Below, in pieces: positions 6,943 through 15,853 of a stretch of DNA of 64,000 nt. The stretch comes from Jongsikchunia kroppenstedtii DSM 45133. Lineage in GTDB: Bacteria; Actinomycetota; Actinomycetes; Mycobacteriales; Mycobacteriaceae. Position numbers and translations under genes: made by a program. The stretch covers positions 1-64,000 of the forward strand of contig NZ_AQYG01000047.1 of the NCBI RefSeq assembly GCF_000380485.1, in the 5' to 3' direction. Numbering within the stretch: the stretch's first letter is position 1; each line of letters starts with the position of its first letter. Under the pieces are notes generated by a model that saw nothing but the letters and a program-made list of their open reading frames with translations, was not told the DNA's origin and ran no database searches.

Positions 6943-7893
6943 ATGAGCGACAGTCGTCGCGGTGAGCGGATGGTTCTGCAGGTGATCGGACCGTCGATGG
7001 AACGGAATACGGCGCGGATTCGGCGGGCAGTGGACGGCAAGGTCGTGGTGATCACCGGCGCCTCGTACGGCCAAGGCGAGGCGACCGCGCGCCTACTTGC
7101 CGCGCACGGTGCGACGGTGGTGATGGCCGCCCGGACCGTCGACCGGCTGTCGGAGATCGTCGACCAGATCAACGCCGCCGGCGGCACCGCCCACGCCTAT
7201 GCCCTCGACCTCGGAGACCCCGACTCGGTAGAACTCTTCGCATCGGCGGTCGATGCCGACTTCGGCCGGGTCGACGTACTGGTACACAACGCCGGTAAGT
7301 CGTTGCGGCGCTCGGTATTCCGCAGCGCATTGCGAATGCAGGACATGGACGTGATGCTGGGGGTCAACCTGCTCGGCCCGATGCGCCTGACCCTGGCCCT
7401 GCTGCCAATCATGAAAGCGCAAGGTGGAGCGCACATTGTGAACGTGGCCACCGCCGGATTGCAGATGCCTAACGCGCCGCGCTGGGGTTTCTACATCGCG
7501 TCCAAGGCCGCGTTCGATCGGTGGATTCGCGGCGTGGCAATGGAGGCGCGTCCCCATGGGATCACTGTGACCAGCCTGTACGCCGGCCATATCAAGAGCC
7601 GAATGGTGGCGACCGGCTGGGTCAGCGCGATGCCAGGACACACCCCGGCGCAGGCGGCCGGGGTCGTGGCGTACGCGATCACTCACCGTCCGCGAGTGCT
7701 GCAACCGCACGGATTCGGATTGCTGAAACTGGTCAGCGTCGCATTCGAGGCGCCGCTGGAGGCCATGCTCGGCAGGTTCGATCGCCGCGCGGGCGAGACA
7801 CCGGCATCGGACGCCGCGTTCGCGGCCGCGATGGCGAAGAGAGGCGTCGGCACCCTGGCCGACTCAGGCCGCAACGGCAAGGTGGTCCGCTGA
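6943..7893 (+). CDS. short-chain dehydrogenase/reductase (SDR), first gene of a lipid-type operon
   Basis: An NAD(P)-dependent classical SDR of 316 residues. It has the Rossmann motif VVVITGASYGQGEATARLLA, the NAG motif (VLVHNAGKSLRRS), and YIASKAAFDRW as the Y-x-x-x-K catalytic pair. The start is the ATG at 6943, preceded by GGGAGG. A TTG 12 bp upstream is less likely. The stop overlaps the next start as TGATG. With the acyl-CoA ligase and lipase downstream it probably acts on a fatty-acyl or sterol-type substrate released by the lipase. This is inference from context. Confidence 0.9.
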   Translation: MSDSRRGERMVLQVIGPSMERNTARIRRAVDGKVVVITGASYGQGEATARLLAAHGATVVMAARTVDRLSEIVDQINAAGGTAHAYALDLGDPDSVELFASAVDADFGRVDVLVHNAGKSLRRSVFRSALRMQDMDVMLGVNLLGPMRLTLALLPIMKAQGGAHIVNVATAGLQMPNAPRWGFYIASKAAFDRWIRGVAMEARPHGITVTSLYAGHIKSRMVATGWVSAMPGHTPAQAAGVVAYAITHRPRVLQPHGFGLLKLVSVAFEAPLEAMLGRFDRRAGETPASDAAFAAAMAKRGVGTLADSGRNGKVVR

Positions 7894-9551
7894 TGAGCCG
7901 ACACCAGCAGGCCGCCGTTCGCGGTTCCCGACGACAGTGGATCGCCGCGGCCGTCGCCCTGGCAAAATCCGGCACCCTCACTCCCCCGGGCCCGCGGGCC
8001 GCGCGCGACATAGTCCGCGCCCGCAAGGTATTCGGCGCGAGCCCGGCTACCTTGTTCGCAATTTCCGCTGCCCGCTATCCGGACCGGGTGGCCCTCATCG
8101 ACGAGGCCGGATCCATCACCTACCGCGATCTCCTGGCGGCATCCATGGCGATGGCCGCCGACCTTCGTCGAGACGCGCTGGGCGATAACGGCGGATCCGT
8201 GGGCATCCTGTGTCGAAACCATCGGGGGTTTGTGATCGGTCTGGCGGCCGCGGCCCAGACCAACTCCAACATGGTGCCGATCAACACGGAACTGCCATCG
8301 CACCAACTCGCCGCACTACTGCAACGCCACCGATTCGACGCATTGGTGCACGACACTGAGTTCGCCGCACCACTGACCGCGGCCGGCTGGGCGGGCCACT
8401 CGATCATCGTCGACGCCCCGGGACACGAACAATCCTCGCAGAGAACACGTTTCCATGACCGCGGCCCGGCAACCGCGCCTGCCGGCGGCGGTCCCCACCT
8501 CACGTTACTGACCTCCGGGACCACCGGACTCGCGAAAGGCGTGCCGCGGCAGGTGAGTCCGGCCGCGATCGCGAAGCTTGCGGCGACAGGGCTCGCGCAT
8601 GCCGGCCTGGGCAACGGCGAAGTCGTTTACGTGGCGCCGCCGTTCTTCCACGGGTTCGGCCTGCTATCAGTGCTGGGTACCGTGACCGTCGGCGGCACGA
8701 TCGTCTGCCGACGCCGCTTCGATGCCGAGGCGGCGCTCGATGACATGGCACGCCATCGAACAACCATGCTCCATGCCGTGCCGGCGATGCTGCAGCGCAT
8801 CGTCAACGTTCCCGACGTGCGCAGTCGCGCGCAGTCGATTCCGTTGCGCACCACCCTGACCGGAGCGGCCCCGATCACCACCGCCACCGTCGTCGCCTTT
8901 CAGCAGGCGTTCGGCAACATACTGGTCAACGGCTACGGCTCCACCGAGGCCGGTGTGGTGTCGATCGCGTCCGCAAACGACCTTGCGCATGCGCCGGGCA
9001 CGGCGGGGCGGCCCGCGTTGGGCGTCTCGATCCGCATTCTCGATGACGCCGGCACCATCGTGGACACGGGAGTCATTGGTCGAATCATGGTGCGGGGCCC
9101 GCTCGACTACGAGGGATATACCCCCGATTCGGCCAATCCGACACAATCCAAGACGGTGCTTGATGGGCACGTCGACACCGGCGACCGCGGCCACATCGAC
9201 GCCGACGGCCTGCTGTTCATCGACGGCCGTTCGGACGACATGATCGTCTCCGGCGGCGAGAACGTCTTCCCCGGCGAAATCGAAGACGCTCTCGCATCGC
9301 ATCCGGCCGTCGCTGACGCGGTCGTCATCGGAGTTCCCGATACCGAGTTCGGTCAGGTTCTGAATGCCTTTATCGTCGTCCGCGATGGCCAGGACGTACC
9401 GGCCGATGAGCTGAAGAGTTATCTCCGCGAGAGGGTGGAGCGCTACAAGATCCCGAAGCGATTCATCACGCTCGACGAGATACCGCGCAACGCCAGCGGA
9501 AAGGTCCTGCGGTCACAGCTGTCGGACGCCACGAACGGACCGAGACGATGA
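7893..9551 (+). CDS. AMP-binding acyl-CoA ligase (FadD-like)
   Basis: This 552-residue ANL-superfamily enzyme should activate a carboxylic acid to its CoA thioester through an acyl-adenylate. Visible motifs are the phosphate-binding loop LTLLTSGTTGLAKGVPRQ, NGYGSTEAG (A5), the core DTGDRGHIDADGLLFIDGRSDDMIVSGGENV region (A7-A8), and the C-terminal lysine motif NASGKVLRSQL. The open frame extends upstream to 7521, but the ATG at 7893 overlapping the SDR stop is the natural start. It overlaps the lipase gene by 4 bp (ATGA). The substrate is not deducible but is likely a long-chain or modified fatty acid. Confidence 0.93.
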   Translation: MSRHQQAAVRGSRRQWIAAAVALAKSGTLTPPGPRAARDIVRARKVFGASPATLFAISAARYPDRVALIDEAGSITYRDLLAASMAMAADLRRDALGDNGGSVGILCRNHRGFVIGLAAAAQTNSNMVPINTELPSHQLAALLQRHRFDALVHDTEFAAPLTAAGWAGHSIIVDAPGHEQSSQRTRFHDRGPATAPAGGGPHLTLLTSGTTGLAKGVPRQVSPAAIAKLAATGLAHAGLGNGEVVYVAPPFFHGFGLLSVLGTVTVGGTIVCRRRFDAEAALDDMARHRTTMLHAVPAMLQRIVNVPDVRSRAQSIPLRTTLTGAAPITTATVVAFQQAFGNILVNGYGSTEAGVVSIASANDLAHAPGTAGRPALGVSIRILDDAGTIVDTGVIGRIMVRGPLDYEGYTPDSANPTQSKTVLDGHVDTGDRGHIDADGLLFIDGRSDDMIVSGGENVFPGEIEDALASHPAVADAVVIGVPDTEFGQVLNAFIVVRDGQDVPADELKSYLRERVERYKIPKRFITLDEIPRNASGKVLRSQLSDATNGPRR

Positions 9552-10648
9552 GCGCCACACCGCACCCGTCGGCGGGGCGACTCATCGACTATCGGCTCAC
9601 CACCGCATTCCTCGTTCCGGGCCTGCGACTTCGGGCAGAGGCGTGGAAGATTCGGTACACCACCACGACCGCCACCGGCGATCTGACCGAGGTGAGCGGA
9701 ACGGTGCTGATTCCCACCAAGCAGTCGCCGCGCGCCCTCGTCGGCTACGCGGTGGGTACGCAAGGGCTCGCGACCCGGGCGGCCGCCGTATCGGTGCAGT
9801 TGCGCCTCGGGCTGGAATACGAGGCCGCGGTGTTTGCCGCCGCCCTGCGTCGAGGATGGGCATTGGCCATCCCGGACTATCCCGGACTCGGGGACGACAC
9901 CGCGTCAGTGCACCCATATGTCATCGGCCACGCGCTTGGTCCGGCGGTGCTGGACTGCATCACCGCCGCACGGCAATTGCCCGCGCACGAGCTTACGGAC
10001 CTGCCCGTGGCGATCACCGGGTACTCGGAAGGCGGATGTGCCGCCGGCTGGGCCCTGCAGCTGCAGCCGAGCTACGCCCCCGACATGCCGATCGTCGCCG
10101 GCTCCGCGGGCGGCGTCCCGGCCGACCTGGATTCCTGTCTGGCACACCATGACAAGGGCACGTTCGCCTTTCTGCTCGTCTACGGGTTGATCGGGCTCGA
10201 TGCGGCGTACCCCGATCTGAATCTTCGTGGCCTGCTGACGAAACGCGGCGAGCGAATATTCGCCCTGTTCCGCAGGACGCACATTCTGGCTGCGATTCTC
10301 CTCGGGTTGGTCCTGACCTCCTGGCGAACGGTGGACGGGTTCGTCACGAGCCATCCCCTGGACGATCCTGCTGTGCAGCAACGACTGCGAGAGAACTGTC
10401 TCGGCGAAACGGCTCCGGCGGTGCCTGTCCTCGTCGGAGCCGTCGTACGCGACCAAGCGATCCCCTATCCGCAGAACGCCGAGCTGGCGCAGAAATGGGT
10501 TGCAGCGGGCGGCAATGTGACATTCCGATCGGTCCGATGGGGCGAGCATGTCGTGGGCGCGCCCGGCTTCTTCCGCAGTGCGTTCGAGCACATCGACCGG
10601 CACGTCGGCGACGCCGCACGACCGAGCGATTCCCGCTCCATCGCCTAG
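9548..10648 (+). CDS. secretory-lipase-family alpha/beta hydrolase
   Basis: This 366-residue protein of the LIP/secretory lipase family (PF03583 type) has the nucleophile elbow GYSEGGCAAGWA (Ser at about residue 160) and the preceding AIPDYPGLGDDTASVHPYV. Members hydrolyse triacylglycerols or other lipid esters. Unlike the secreted fungal enzymes, no clear signal peptide precedes the domain, so a cytoplasmic or cell-wall-associated site is possible. A hydrophobic stretch (ILAAILLGLVLTSW) sits in the lid region. It is the last gene of the TetR-controlled operon and overlaps the ligase gene by 4 bp. Confidence 0.9.
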   Translation: MSATPHPSAGRLIDYRLTTAFLVPGLRLRAEAWKIRYTTTTATGDLTEVSGTVLIPTKQSPRALVGYAVGTQGLATRAAAVSVQLRLGLEYEAAVFAAALRRGWALAIPDYPGLGDDTASVHPYVIGHALGPAVLDCITAARQLPAHELTDLPVAITGYSEGGCAAGWALQLQPSYAPDMPIVAGSAGGVPADLDSCLAHHDKGTFAFLLVYGLIGLDAAYPDLNLRGLLTKRGERIFALFRRTHILAAILLGLVLTSWRTVDGFVTSHPLDDPAVQQRLRENCLGETAPAVPVLVGAVVRDQAIPYPQNAELAQKWVAAGGNVTFRSVRWGEHVVGAPGFFRSAFEHIDRHVGDAARPSDSRSIA

Positions 10649-10691
10649 GAGGCGGCTCCGTCCCGAGTCCTCACCGAATCGCCCTGGCATC

Positions 10692-12044
10692 TCAAGAGAA
10701 CAGGTCGAGCGTCGGTTGGCTCTCACCGCCCGCAGAGTGCATCGGCGGCGGGTACACCGAGTGCGGGACGCCATGCCGCCACGGCCGATGAATGCTTTTG
10801 CCCTCCAGGTGCGCCAACTCTGGAACCCACCGCCGAACATAGTCGCCGAGCGGATCGAAGCGTTCGGCCTGACGCAACGGATTGAGCACTCGGTTCGGCC
10901 GGGTATCGGTGCCGGTGCCGGCAGCCCACTGCCAGTTCATCCGATTGTTCGCGATGTCACCGTCGACCAACCACCGCTCGAAATGTGCTGCACCCAAACG
11001 CCAATCGATGCGGAGCGTCTTCGCGAGAAAACTGGCCGCAATCAGTCTCGCTCGACCGTGCATCCATCCCTGCGTCAACAGCTGACGCATGCCCGCATCC
11101 ACGATCGGGTAGCCCGTGCGCCCCTCACACCACGACTTGAATACAAGATCGTCTGTTGCCCAGGAGATTCCGCGTGGTCGATAGTCCACGGTAGCGGCAT
11201 CCGGACGGGCCGCGAGCACCTGGTGATGGAAGTCTCGCCAGCACAACTGGCGAGCAAAGGCCTGCGCCCCCGAATCGGAGAGATCCAGACGGTCCAGGAT
11301 CTCGGTAGCGGACAAACATCCGAAATGCAGATACGGCGACAGATGCGATGTCATGTCACCGGCGAGGTCGTCGCTGCGCTCGTCGTAATCCTGGACCGAG
11401 CGCCTAAGCCATCGCGTGAGTAGCGCCCGGCCGGAGCGTTCGCCGCCGACCATCAATTGCGGGGAGGCAGCACCCGGGCAGGTGGCGTCGGCTCGCGGCA
11501 GCGAGGCACCGCTCACCGCTGGCACATCGATGCGAGTCGGCGGTGCGATCGGCTTGCGTCGCGGTATCTCCTGCCACCGGCGGAAGTATGGGGTGAACAC
11601 GGCGAAGTGGTCGCGACCGGTGGACGGGGTGAGTTCACTCGGGTCGGCGACGGTGGTGGATCCCGCATGCACCACAAGATTGCAGTCGAGTGATGCGAGG
11701 CGCTCTCGAAGCCGCCCCTCGCGCCGCCGGCTGTACGCGCTGACGTCGTCGGCGATGTGCAACTCCGCCGCATCCGTCTCCGCCACGACCCGCGCGGCCT
11801 CGTCGATCACGTCGCCACGACGCAACACCAATCGACCTCCGCGCCTGCGCAATTCATCATCCAGCTCCTGCAGCGCCGCTGCCAGAAACGCGGCCCGGTT
11901 GGGCGCGTTGAAAGCGCCCGACGTGATCCCGTCGTCCAGGACGAACAATGGCACCACGTCTGAACCGCGGCGGCACGCCGCGGCCAGCGCGGGGTTGTCG
12001 TGCACCCGGAGATCACGGGTGAACAGAACGATCGTCACCGACAT
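10692..12044 (-). CDS. phr: deoxyribodipyrimidine photo-lyase (class I, CPD type)
   Basis: A 450-residue DNA photolyase that repairs UV-induced pyrimidine dimers with FADH- and a light-harvesting antenna. The N-terminal antenna domain starts TIVLFTRDLRVHDNPAL. The C-terminal FAD domain shows YPIVDAGMRQLLTQGWMHGRARLI, FLAKTLRIDWRLGAAHFERWL, and the flavin/DNA-binding NNRMNWQWAAGTGTDTRP. The ASP...N and Trp positions typical of CPD photolyase are present, and the length is normal. It is a single gene; no light- or SOS-type operator was recognised. Confidence 0.93.
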   Translation of the reverse strand: MSVTIVLFTRDLRVHDNPALAAACRRGSDVVPLFVLDDGITSGAFNAPNRAAFLAAALQELDDELRRRGGRLVLRRGDVIDEAARVVAETDAAELHIADDVSAYSRRREGRLRERLASLDCNLVVHAGSTTVADPSELTPSTGRDHFAVFTPYFRRWQEIPRRKPIAPPTRIDVPAVSGASLPRADATCPGAASPQLMVGGERSGRALLTRWLRRSVQDYDERSDDLAGDMTSHLSPYLHFGCLSATEILDRLDLSDSGAQAFARQLCWRDFHHQVLAARPDAATVDYRPRGISWATDDLVFKSWCEGRTGYPIVDAGMRQLLTQGWMHGRARLIAASFLAKTLRIDWRLGAAHFERWLVDGDIANNRMNWQWAAGTGTDTRPNRVLNPLRQAERFDPLGDYVRRWVPELAHLEGKSIHRPWRHGVPHSVYPPPMHSAGGESQPTLDLFS

Positions 12045-12128
12045 AGCCAGTCCCTATCCGTTGATCGACACGCGTCTGCCTAACCGTAGGTCAACGCGAG
12101 CCCTGCAAGCTGTGCGACGATCTAGTTC

Positions 12129-12311
12129 ATGAGTGACAGCAGCCTTGACCGCTGGTGGTTCTGCGTGAAGCATCAGCGACCCGAACATGGGAATCCGTGC
12201 GGCTCGTCTGATCGACTCGGACCGTTCCCCGACGAAGCCACCGCCGCTCGAGCACCCGAGATCGCTCAAGCTCGTACTGCGGAGGCAGACGCATACGACG
12301 AAGACGAATAG
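12129..12311 (+). CDS. conserved small hydrophilic protein
   Basis: A 60-residue protein with RWWFCVKHQRPEHG, CGSSDRLGPFPDEATAARA and an acidic tail. The W-x-C-x-K-H...C..DRLGP pattern recurs in many actinobacterial small proteins usually left as hypothetical, with two cysteines and a histidine that could bind a metal. It is divergent from the photolyase gene with an 84-bp gap. The ribosome binding site is weak. Function unknown. Confidence 0.6.
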   Translation: MSDSSLDRWWFCVKHQRPEHGNPCGSSDRLGPFPDEATAARAPEIAQARTAEADAYDEDE

Positions 12312-12334
12312 CGCACTCTCGCTGGCTCGTTCAG

Positions 12335-12739
12335 TCAGTCCCCGCGCGTCGGTGGCGTGAAATCCGACTCCAGGCGCGACCTGATGAGGGCACCCTTCAA
12401 TGCTGCCGTGTCGACGATCATCTGTCCTCCGTAGACCGTGAGCGGCAGATCATCGGTCACGACCCCGTCAAGTCCGATAGCGCCGCTCTCCCCCGCGTTC
12501 AGTGCGACCGGCTTCCGGCGTCCCCGCACCTCGAGCCGACCGATCTGGGCCGTTAGGACGCGATCGCCGATCACCAACGAGGCCGGGGTGCCGGCGTCGA
12601 CCCTGCCCGACTCGACGGTCCCCGTGAACATCCGTCCTTTGCCGGTAATCGTGAAAACATCATCGATACGAAACACGAATGGTCCGGCCGGACCGACATT
12701 CACCGCCGCGGTTTCTGGCTTCCTACTGAAGAGTCCCAT
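12335..12739 (-). CDS. free-standing EF-Tu/IF2 domain-2-like beta-barrel protein
   Basis: A 134-residue protein starting at the ATG at 12739 (MGLFSRKPE). Residues about 25-100 match the second domain of translational GTPases (FRIDDVFTITGKGRMFTGTVESGRVDAG, then SLVIGDRVLTAQIGRLEVRGR), but there is no GTPase domain and no domain 3. Such stand-alone barrels are found next to unrelated genes in actinobacteria, and their role is unknown. The remaining C terminus (TALKGALIRSRLESDFTPP) is not recognised. An upstream in-frame extension to 12793 looks non-coding. It is 78 bp downstream of, and co-oriented with, oleate hydratase. Confidence 0.75.
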   Translation of the reverse strand: MGLFSRKPETAAVNVGPAGPFVFRIDDVFTITGKGRMFTGTVESGRVDAGTPASLVIGDRVLTAQIGRLEVRGRRKPVALNAGESGAIGLDGVVTDDLPLTVYGGQMIVDTAALKGALIRSRLESDFTPPTRGD

Positions 12740-12816
12740 TTGTCGAACCTTATCGGTCCGGTTGCCGGCCGAAACCACCGAACTTGCCGTCACCGAGCGG
12801 CAGTCGCCGCTGATGG

Positions 12817-14577
12817 TCAGACCAACCCGGCGTCTCTCATGATTGGTCCGATCTCGGTCTCATCGAGCTTGCCGAGGATCCAGCGCTTGATCACGTCAGG
12901 TGCGTGCAGCTCGATCTTGTCCCCGTCGCGCAATCGGCTGGTGGCTTTGAGCAACTCGCGCACGTCATACGTGGAGTTCCACACCTCGGGGACACCTCGC
13001 TCAATATCGAGCAGTGTGTACACCGCCTCCATCGGAGTACGAACCGAGTATTCAGTCGTGAAGATGCAGTCGCGCTGCGCAGACTCGGAGAACTGGCCGA
13101 TGAACGCGAAGTTCACCGATCCCTCGGGGACGACGTCAGGCCGGTCACCGGCTCGACGCGGCATGAAAAATGCTGTCACGTAAGGCATCATGCAGGGCAC
13201 TGCCTTCGCTGCCGTGGATGCCAGTTCGTCGATATCGGCTACCGGCACGCCCATGTGGTACAGCCATTCCCGAGTGATCTCCTCGCCGGTGCACTCTTGT
13301 ATCGGCTTCTTGACATAGTCACCGGGCACTTCGGAGAACAGCGCGTACACCCAGACAACGATCTGATCGTCCGGTTGCTGCTTGAAATGAGGCTGGCGAT
13401 TGACGGTCCATGACAGCAACCACGACGAATCCAGTGCGGTGACGATGCCGCCGGTAACGACCTTGCCGCTGAACGGATCTCGCTTGCAGACGCGCTGAAT
13501 GTACTCCGGTATCCGCTTGTCGAGCGTGGTCACCGTGCACGATTCCCATTTCGTCCGGTCGATGTCACCGGCGAAGACATCGGGCCTTCCGAACGCCGGA
13601 TCCTTCTTCGCGACGGTCCGCCACAAGTCCCATGCGGGCGCCGGGCCGGTGTTCAGCTTCGCCGGCGTGTGATGATCGCCCTCGTCGGAGTTCTCAGTGA
13701 GCGACCCGATCGTCATGAACAGCAGGTCGTCCTCAGTCAACGAGGCACCTCCGGCGGTCCCTTCCTTGGTCCAATGCAGGTGCGTCGCCTGTTTGCGGCC
13801 CGCCTCCAGATCGAAGTCCACGTCCGTCACAGTGGTGTCGAACTCGATGGTGACGCCCTGATCGAGCAACCACTTGTAGAGCGGCAGCACCAGAGATTCG
13901 TACTGGTTGTACTTGGTGAACTTCAGCGCCGACAGGTCGGGTAGCCCGTCGATATGATGAATGAAGCGGTGCAGGTAGAGCTTGAGTTCCAGGGCCGAGT
14001 GCCAGTTCTCGAAGGCGAACATGGTGCGCCAGTACGTCCAGAACTGGGACTTGAGGAAGTCCTCGCTGACGACGGCTTCAATCGACTTGCCCTCCATCTC
14101 CTCCCGGGTGGCTGAGAACATCTTCACGATGTCACGCTGAGCCTTGTCCGGCAGTCGGAAGAGCCCGTCGAAATGTGCATCCGCACCGCACTTTTCGGTG
14201 ACGCGTTGCAGCGAGGAGTTCGGATCATCGATGTTGAGCCAATAGAACTCGTCCAGCACGCTGGCGTCGTCGACCTCGATCGACGGTATGGATCGGAACA
14301 GGTCCCAGAGACACTCGAAGTGATTTTCCATCTCGCGGCCGCCTCGGATGACGAACCCCTTTTCGGGTTCCTTGATTCCGTCGAGAGCGCCGCCGGGGAG
14401 CTTTAACTCCTCCAGGATCGTGATGCGGGAGCCGGGCATTTGAGCATCGCGGATGAGGAATGCCGCGCCTGACAGGGATGCCAGGCCGGCGCCAACAAAC
14501 CACGCCCGTTTGCCCTCCACCTTTACCGGCTTGCGGGGACGAGCGAAGGCTTCATAGTTGCCTGCTGTGTAGCGCAT
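12817..14577 (-). CDS. ohyA: oleate hydratase (FAD-dependent fatty-acid double-bond hydratase, MCRA family)
   Basis: The enzyme adds water across the cis-9 double bond of oleate (and often linoleate) to give 10-hydroxy fatty acids. FAD acts structurally. The 586-residue protein has the dinucleotide-binding motif AWFVGAGLASLSGAAFLIRD, the conserved VIRGGREMENHFECLWDL loop that carries the catalytic acid in characterised enzymes, and EYSVRTPMEAVYTLLDIERGVPEV near the C terminus. The length is typical (about 570-650). In Gram-positive bacteria it is linked to detoxification of unsaturated host or environmental fatty acids. It may share a transcript with the EF-Tu-domain-2 protein that follows. 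Confidence 0.93.
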   Translation of the reverse strand: MRYTAGNYEAFARPRKPVKVEGKRAWFVGAGLASLSGAAFLIRDAQMPGSRITILEELKLPGGALDGIKEPEKGFVIRGGREMENHFECLWDLFRSIPSIEVDDASVLDEFYWLNIDDPNSSLQRVTEKCGADAHFDGLFRLPDKAQRDIVKMFSATREEMEGKSIEAVVSEDFLKSQFWTYWRTMFAFENWHSALELKLYLHRFIHHIDGLPDLSALKFTKYNQYESLVLPLYKWLLDQGVTIEFDTTVTDVDFDLEAGRKQATHLHWTKEGTAGGASLTEDDLLFMTIGSLTENSDEGDHHTPAKLNTGPAPAWDLWRTVAKKDPAFGRPDVFAGDIDRTKWESCTVTTLDKRIPEYIQRVCKRDPFSGKVVTGGIVTALDSSWLLSWTVNRQPHFKQQPDDQIVVWVYALFSEVPGDYVKKPIQECTGEEITREWLYHMGVPVADIDELASTAAKAVPCMMPYVTAFFMPRRAGDRPDVVPEGSVNFAFIGQFSESAQRDCIFTTEYSVRTPMEAVYTLLDIERGVPEVWNSTYDVRELLKATSRLRDGDKIELHAPDVIKRWILGKLDETEIGPIMRDAGLV

Positions 14578-14723
14578 GTACCTGGCTCCTTTCGGGTTCT
14601 GGAGACAATGGTATGCGCGGACCGCCTTCGTCGGGGTCGCAACAGTTAGCGACGGATTCGGCAGTGCGCATCCGCCGGAGCCGAAAGTGGTTGGTAAGTA
14701 ACGTGAGTTCGGCCTTTGCGCTA

Positions 14724-15041
14724 TCAGCCCGACAGCGTGTCGTCGGTGTCTGACGGTGCGGGCAGCGGTGGCTCGGGCCGGAGCAACCGGCGTTCGCAGA
14801 CCAACCGCAGGCGCGCCCAGGTCAGCTCATCGAGGCCGCCGGCCGGTGGCCCGGACAAAAGGGTCCGGAGCCGAAGGAAGAACACGCGTTCGGGTGCCCC
14901 GAATTGAGCCCAGATCTCGCCTGCTTCGCCACCGCCGAATGGGGCCCATCGCATCGCGAACGCCAACATCTCGTCGCTGTGCTCACGCCACTGGGATCTC
15001 ACTGCCGGCCTCCGATCGTGCTGATACGACAACTGCCACAA
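14724..15041 (-). CDS. small DUF3263-like helical protein
   Basis: A frame of about 105 residues with the segment DEMLAFAMRWAPFGGGEAGEIWAQFGAPERVFFLRLRTLL. This pattern (short helix, glycine-rich turn, phage-antirepressor-like HTH spacing) resembles DUF3263-type small actinobacterial proteins, in which an F-G-x-x-x-x-x-Y/F-F-x-R-L helix is the core. The first codons are uncertain: the longest frame starts at a TTG, and a start closer to the domain is possible. A second protein of the same sort is at 35721-36017. DNA binding is inferred only from the fold type. Confidence 0.55.
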   Translation of the reverse strand: MWQLSYQHDRRPAVRSQWREHSDEMLAFAMRWAPFGGGEAGEIWAQFGAPERVFFLRLRTLLSGPPAGGLDELTWARLRLVCERRLLRPEPPLPAPSDTDDTLSG

Positions 15042-15107
15042 CAGGATTGCGATCGTCGGTCCGACTTCTTCGTGTCGGACTCGACGTTGTCGAATGGACC
15101 CGCCGCA

Positions 15108-15323
15108 CTACTTGCTCGGTTGCGGGGTTTTGCAGTCGGATACCTTCGGGTTCGCCCCGAAGTAGTTCAGCGGCCCGGCGATCACCGTTACGGCCGTCGT
15201 CCCAGTGCTCACGCAGTTGGGTTCGGTGTGTTTGAAATACCCGCGCTGCCAGGCAGCGATCGCCCCGATGATCAGCCATATGACCACTAGGGTCGCGACC
15301 AGACTCATTCCGCGCGTGAACAT
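15108..15323 (-). CDS. conserved small single-pass membrane protein
   Basis: A 71-residue protein with a transmembrane segment at about residues 7-26 (LVATLVVIWLIIGAIAAWQ) followed by GYFKHTEPNCVSTGTTAVTVIAGPLNYFG and a C-terminal cysteine. The block W-L-I-I-G-A-I-A-A-x-Q-R...C...G-T-T-x-x-T-I-x-A-G-P-L-N-Y-F-G recurs in small proteins of mycobacteria and relatives. The two cysteines flanking the extracytoplasmic domain could form a disulfide. Function unknown. Confidence 0.72.
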   Translation of the reverse strand: MFTRGMSLVATLVVIWLIIGAIAAWQRGYFKHTEPNCVSTGTTAVTVIAGPLNYFGANPKVSDCKTPQPSK

Positions 15324-15358
15324 TTCGGCCTCGACTTCCCGTCAGTGGCTGGGACAAC

Positions 15359-15514
15359 TCAGTAGTAGTGCCGTCGACCACCGACAGCGTGACCGAGCGC
15401 ACCGAGCGCCGCCAAGACCAGGCCGATGATGAGGGCGACGAGACCGATCGTCCACAGCACCGGAATATTGAAGATGAAACCGAGAATGAGCAGAATGATG
15501 CCTACAACGATCAT
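15359..15514 (-). CDS. 51-residue two-helix membrane protein (DUF6131-like)
   Basis: The frame runs from the ATG at 15514 to the TGA at 15361-15359, with an AAGGGG ribosome binding site 7-9 bp upstream. The protein has two hydrophobic helices (VVGIILLILGFIFNI and IGLVALIIGLVLAALGAL) joined by a short turn and ends in GHAVGGRRHYY. That ending and the two-helix plan match the small DUF6131 membrane proteins common in mycobacteria. Because of its size it is easily missed. Function unknown. Confidence 0.75.
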   Translation of the reverse strand: MIVVGIILLILGFIFNIPVLWTIGLVALIIGLVLAALGALGHAVGGRRHYY

Positions 15515-15853
15515 GTCGTGTTCCCCTTATCCGCTGACCTGACTGCCGCACGCCCCCCTGCTGGAGCCGGCCACGCCTTCCGAGCGCATTCCTAAATCTA
15601 TGTCATCGGAAGTAGATTTAACCGTATATCGGGTTGAGCTTTTCTGTCAACGCGTTCGCTCTGGCGGATGCCAATCGAAAAGCTTCTGCTGCCGCCCCGC
15701 GTCATCGATCGGCCCGGCCCCCAGCGATGGCGCCAGGGGATCACCGGATGCGCAGGGTGGATGGTGGAAGCCGGTTCTCGCCCCGGGGTGGACATTGGTT
15801 AGCTACGCGCTACATATATTTGCGTTCAGTAAGAGCAGAAAATCTGAACGGGT
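15515..15853. other. 339-bp intergenic region between small membrane-protein genes
   Basis: No gene was found. It contains the ribosome binding site of the 15359-15514 gene, an 8-bp inverted repeat at 15593-15620 (listed separately), and an AT-rich segment near 15800-15850 that probably holds the promoter of the next small gene. Confidence 0.5.
15593..15620. promoter_or_regulatory. inverted repeat in the divergent small-protein promoter region
   Basis: TAAATCTA at 15593-15600 and TAGATTTA at 15613-15620 are exact inverted copies separated by 12 bp. It sits 79 bp upstream of the start of the minus-strand gene and could be a regulator site. Confidence 0.35.

Noticed and set aside
7521-7892. 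Upstream extension of the acyl-CoA ligase frame (124 more codons)
   Set aside because: It is antiphase to the SDR gene in the same region and is arginine/glycine-rich without homology. The ATG overlapping the SDR stop is the natural start.
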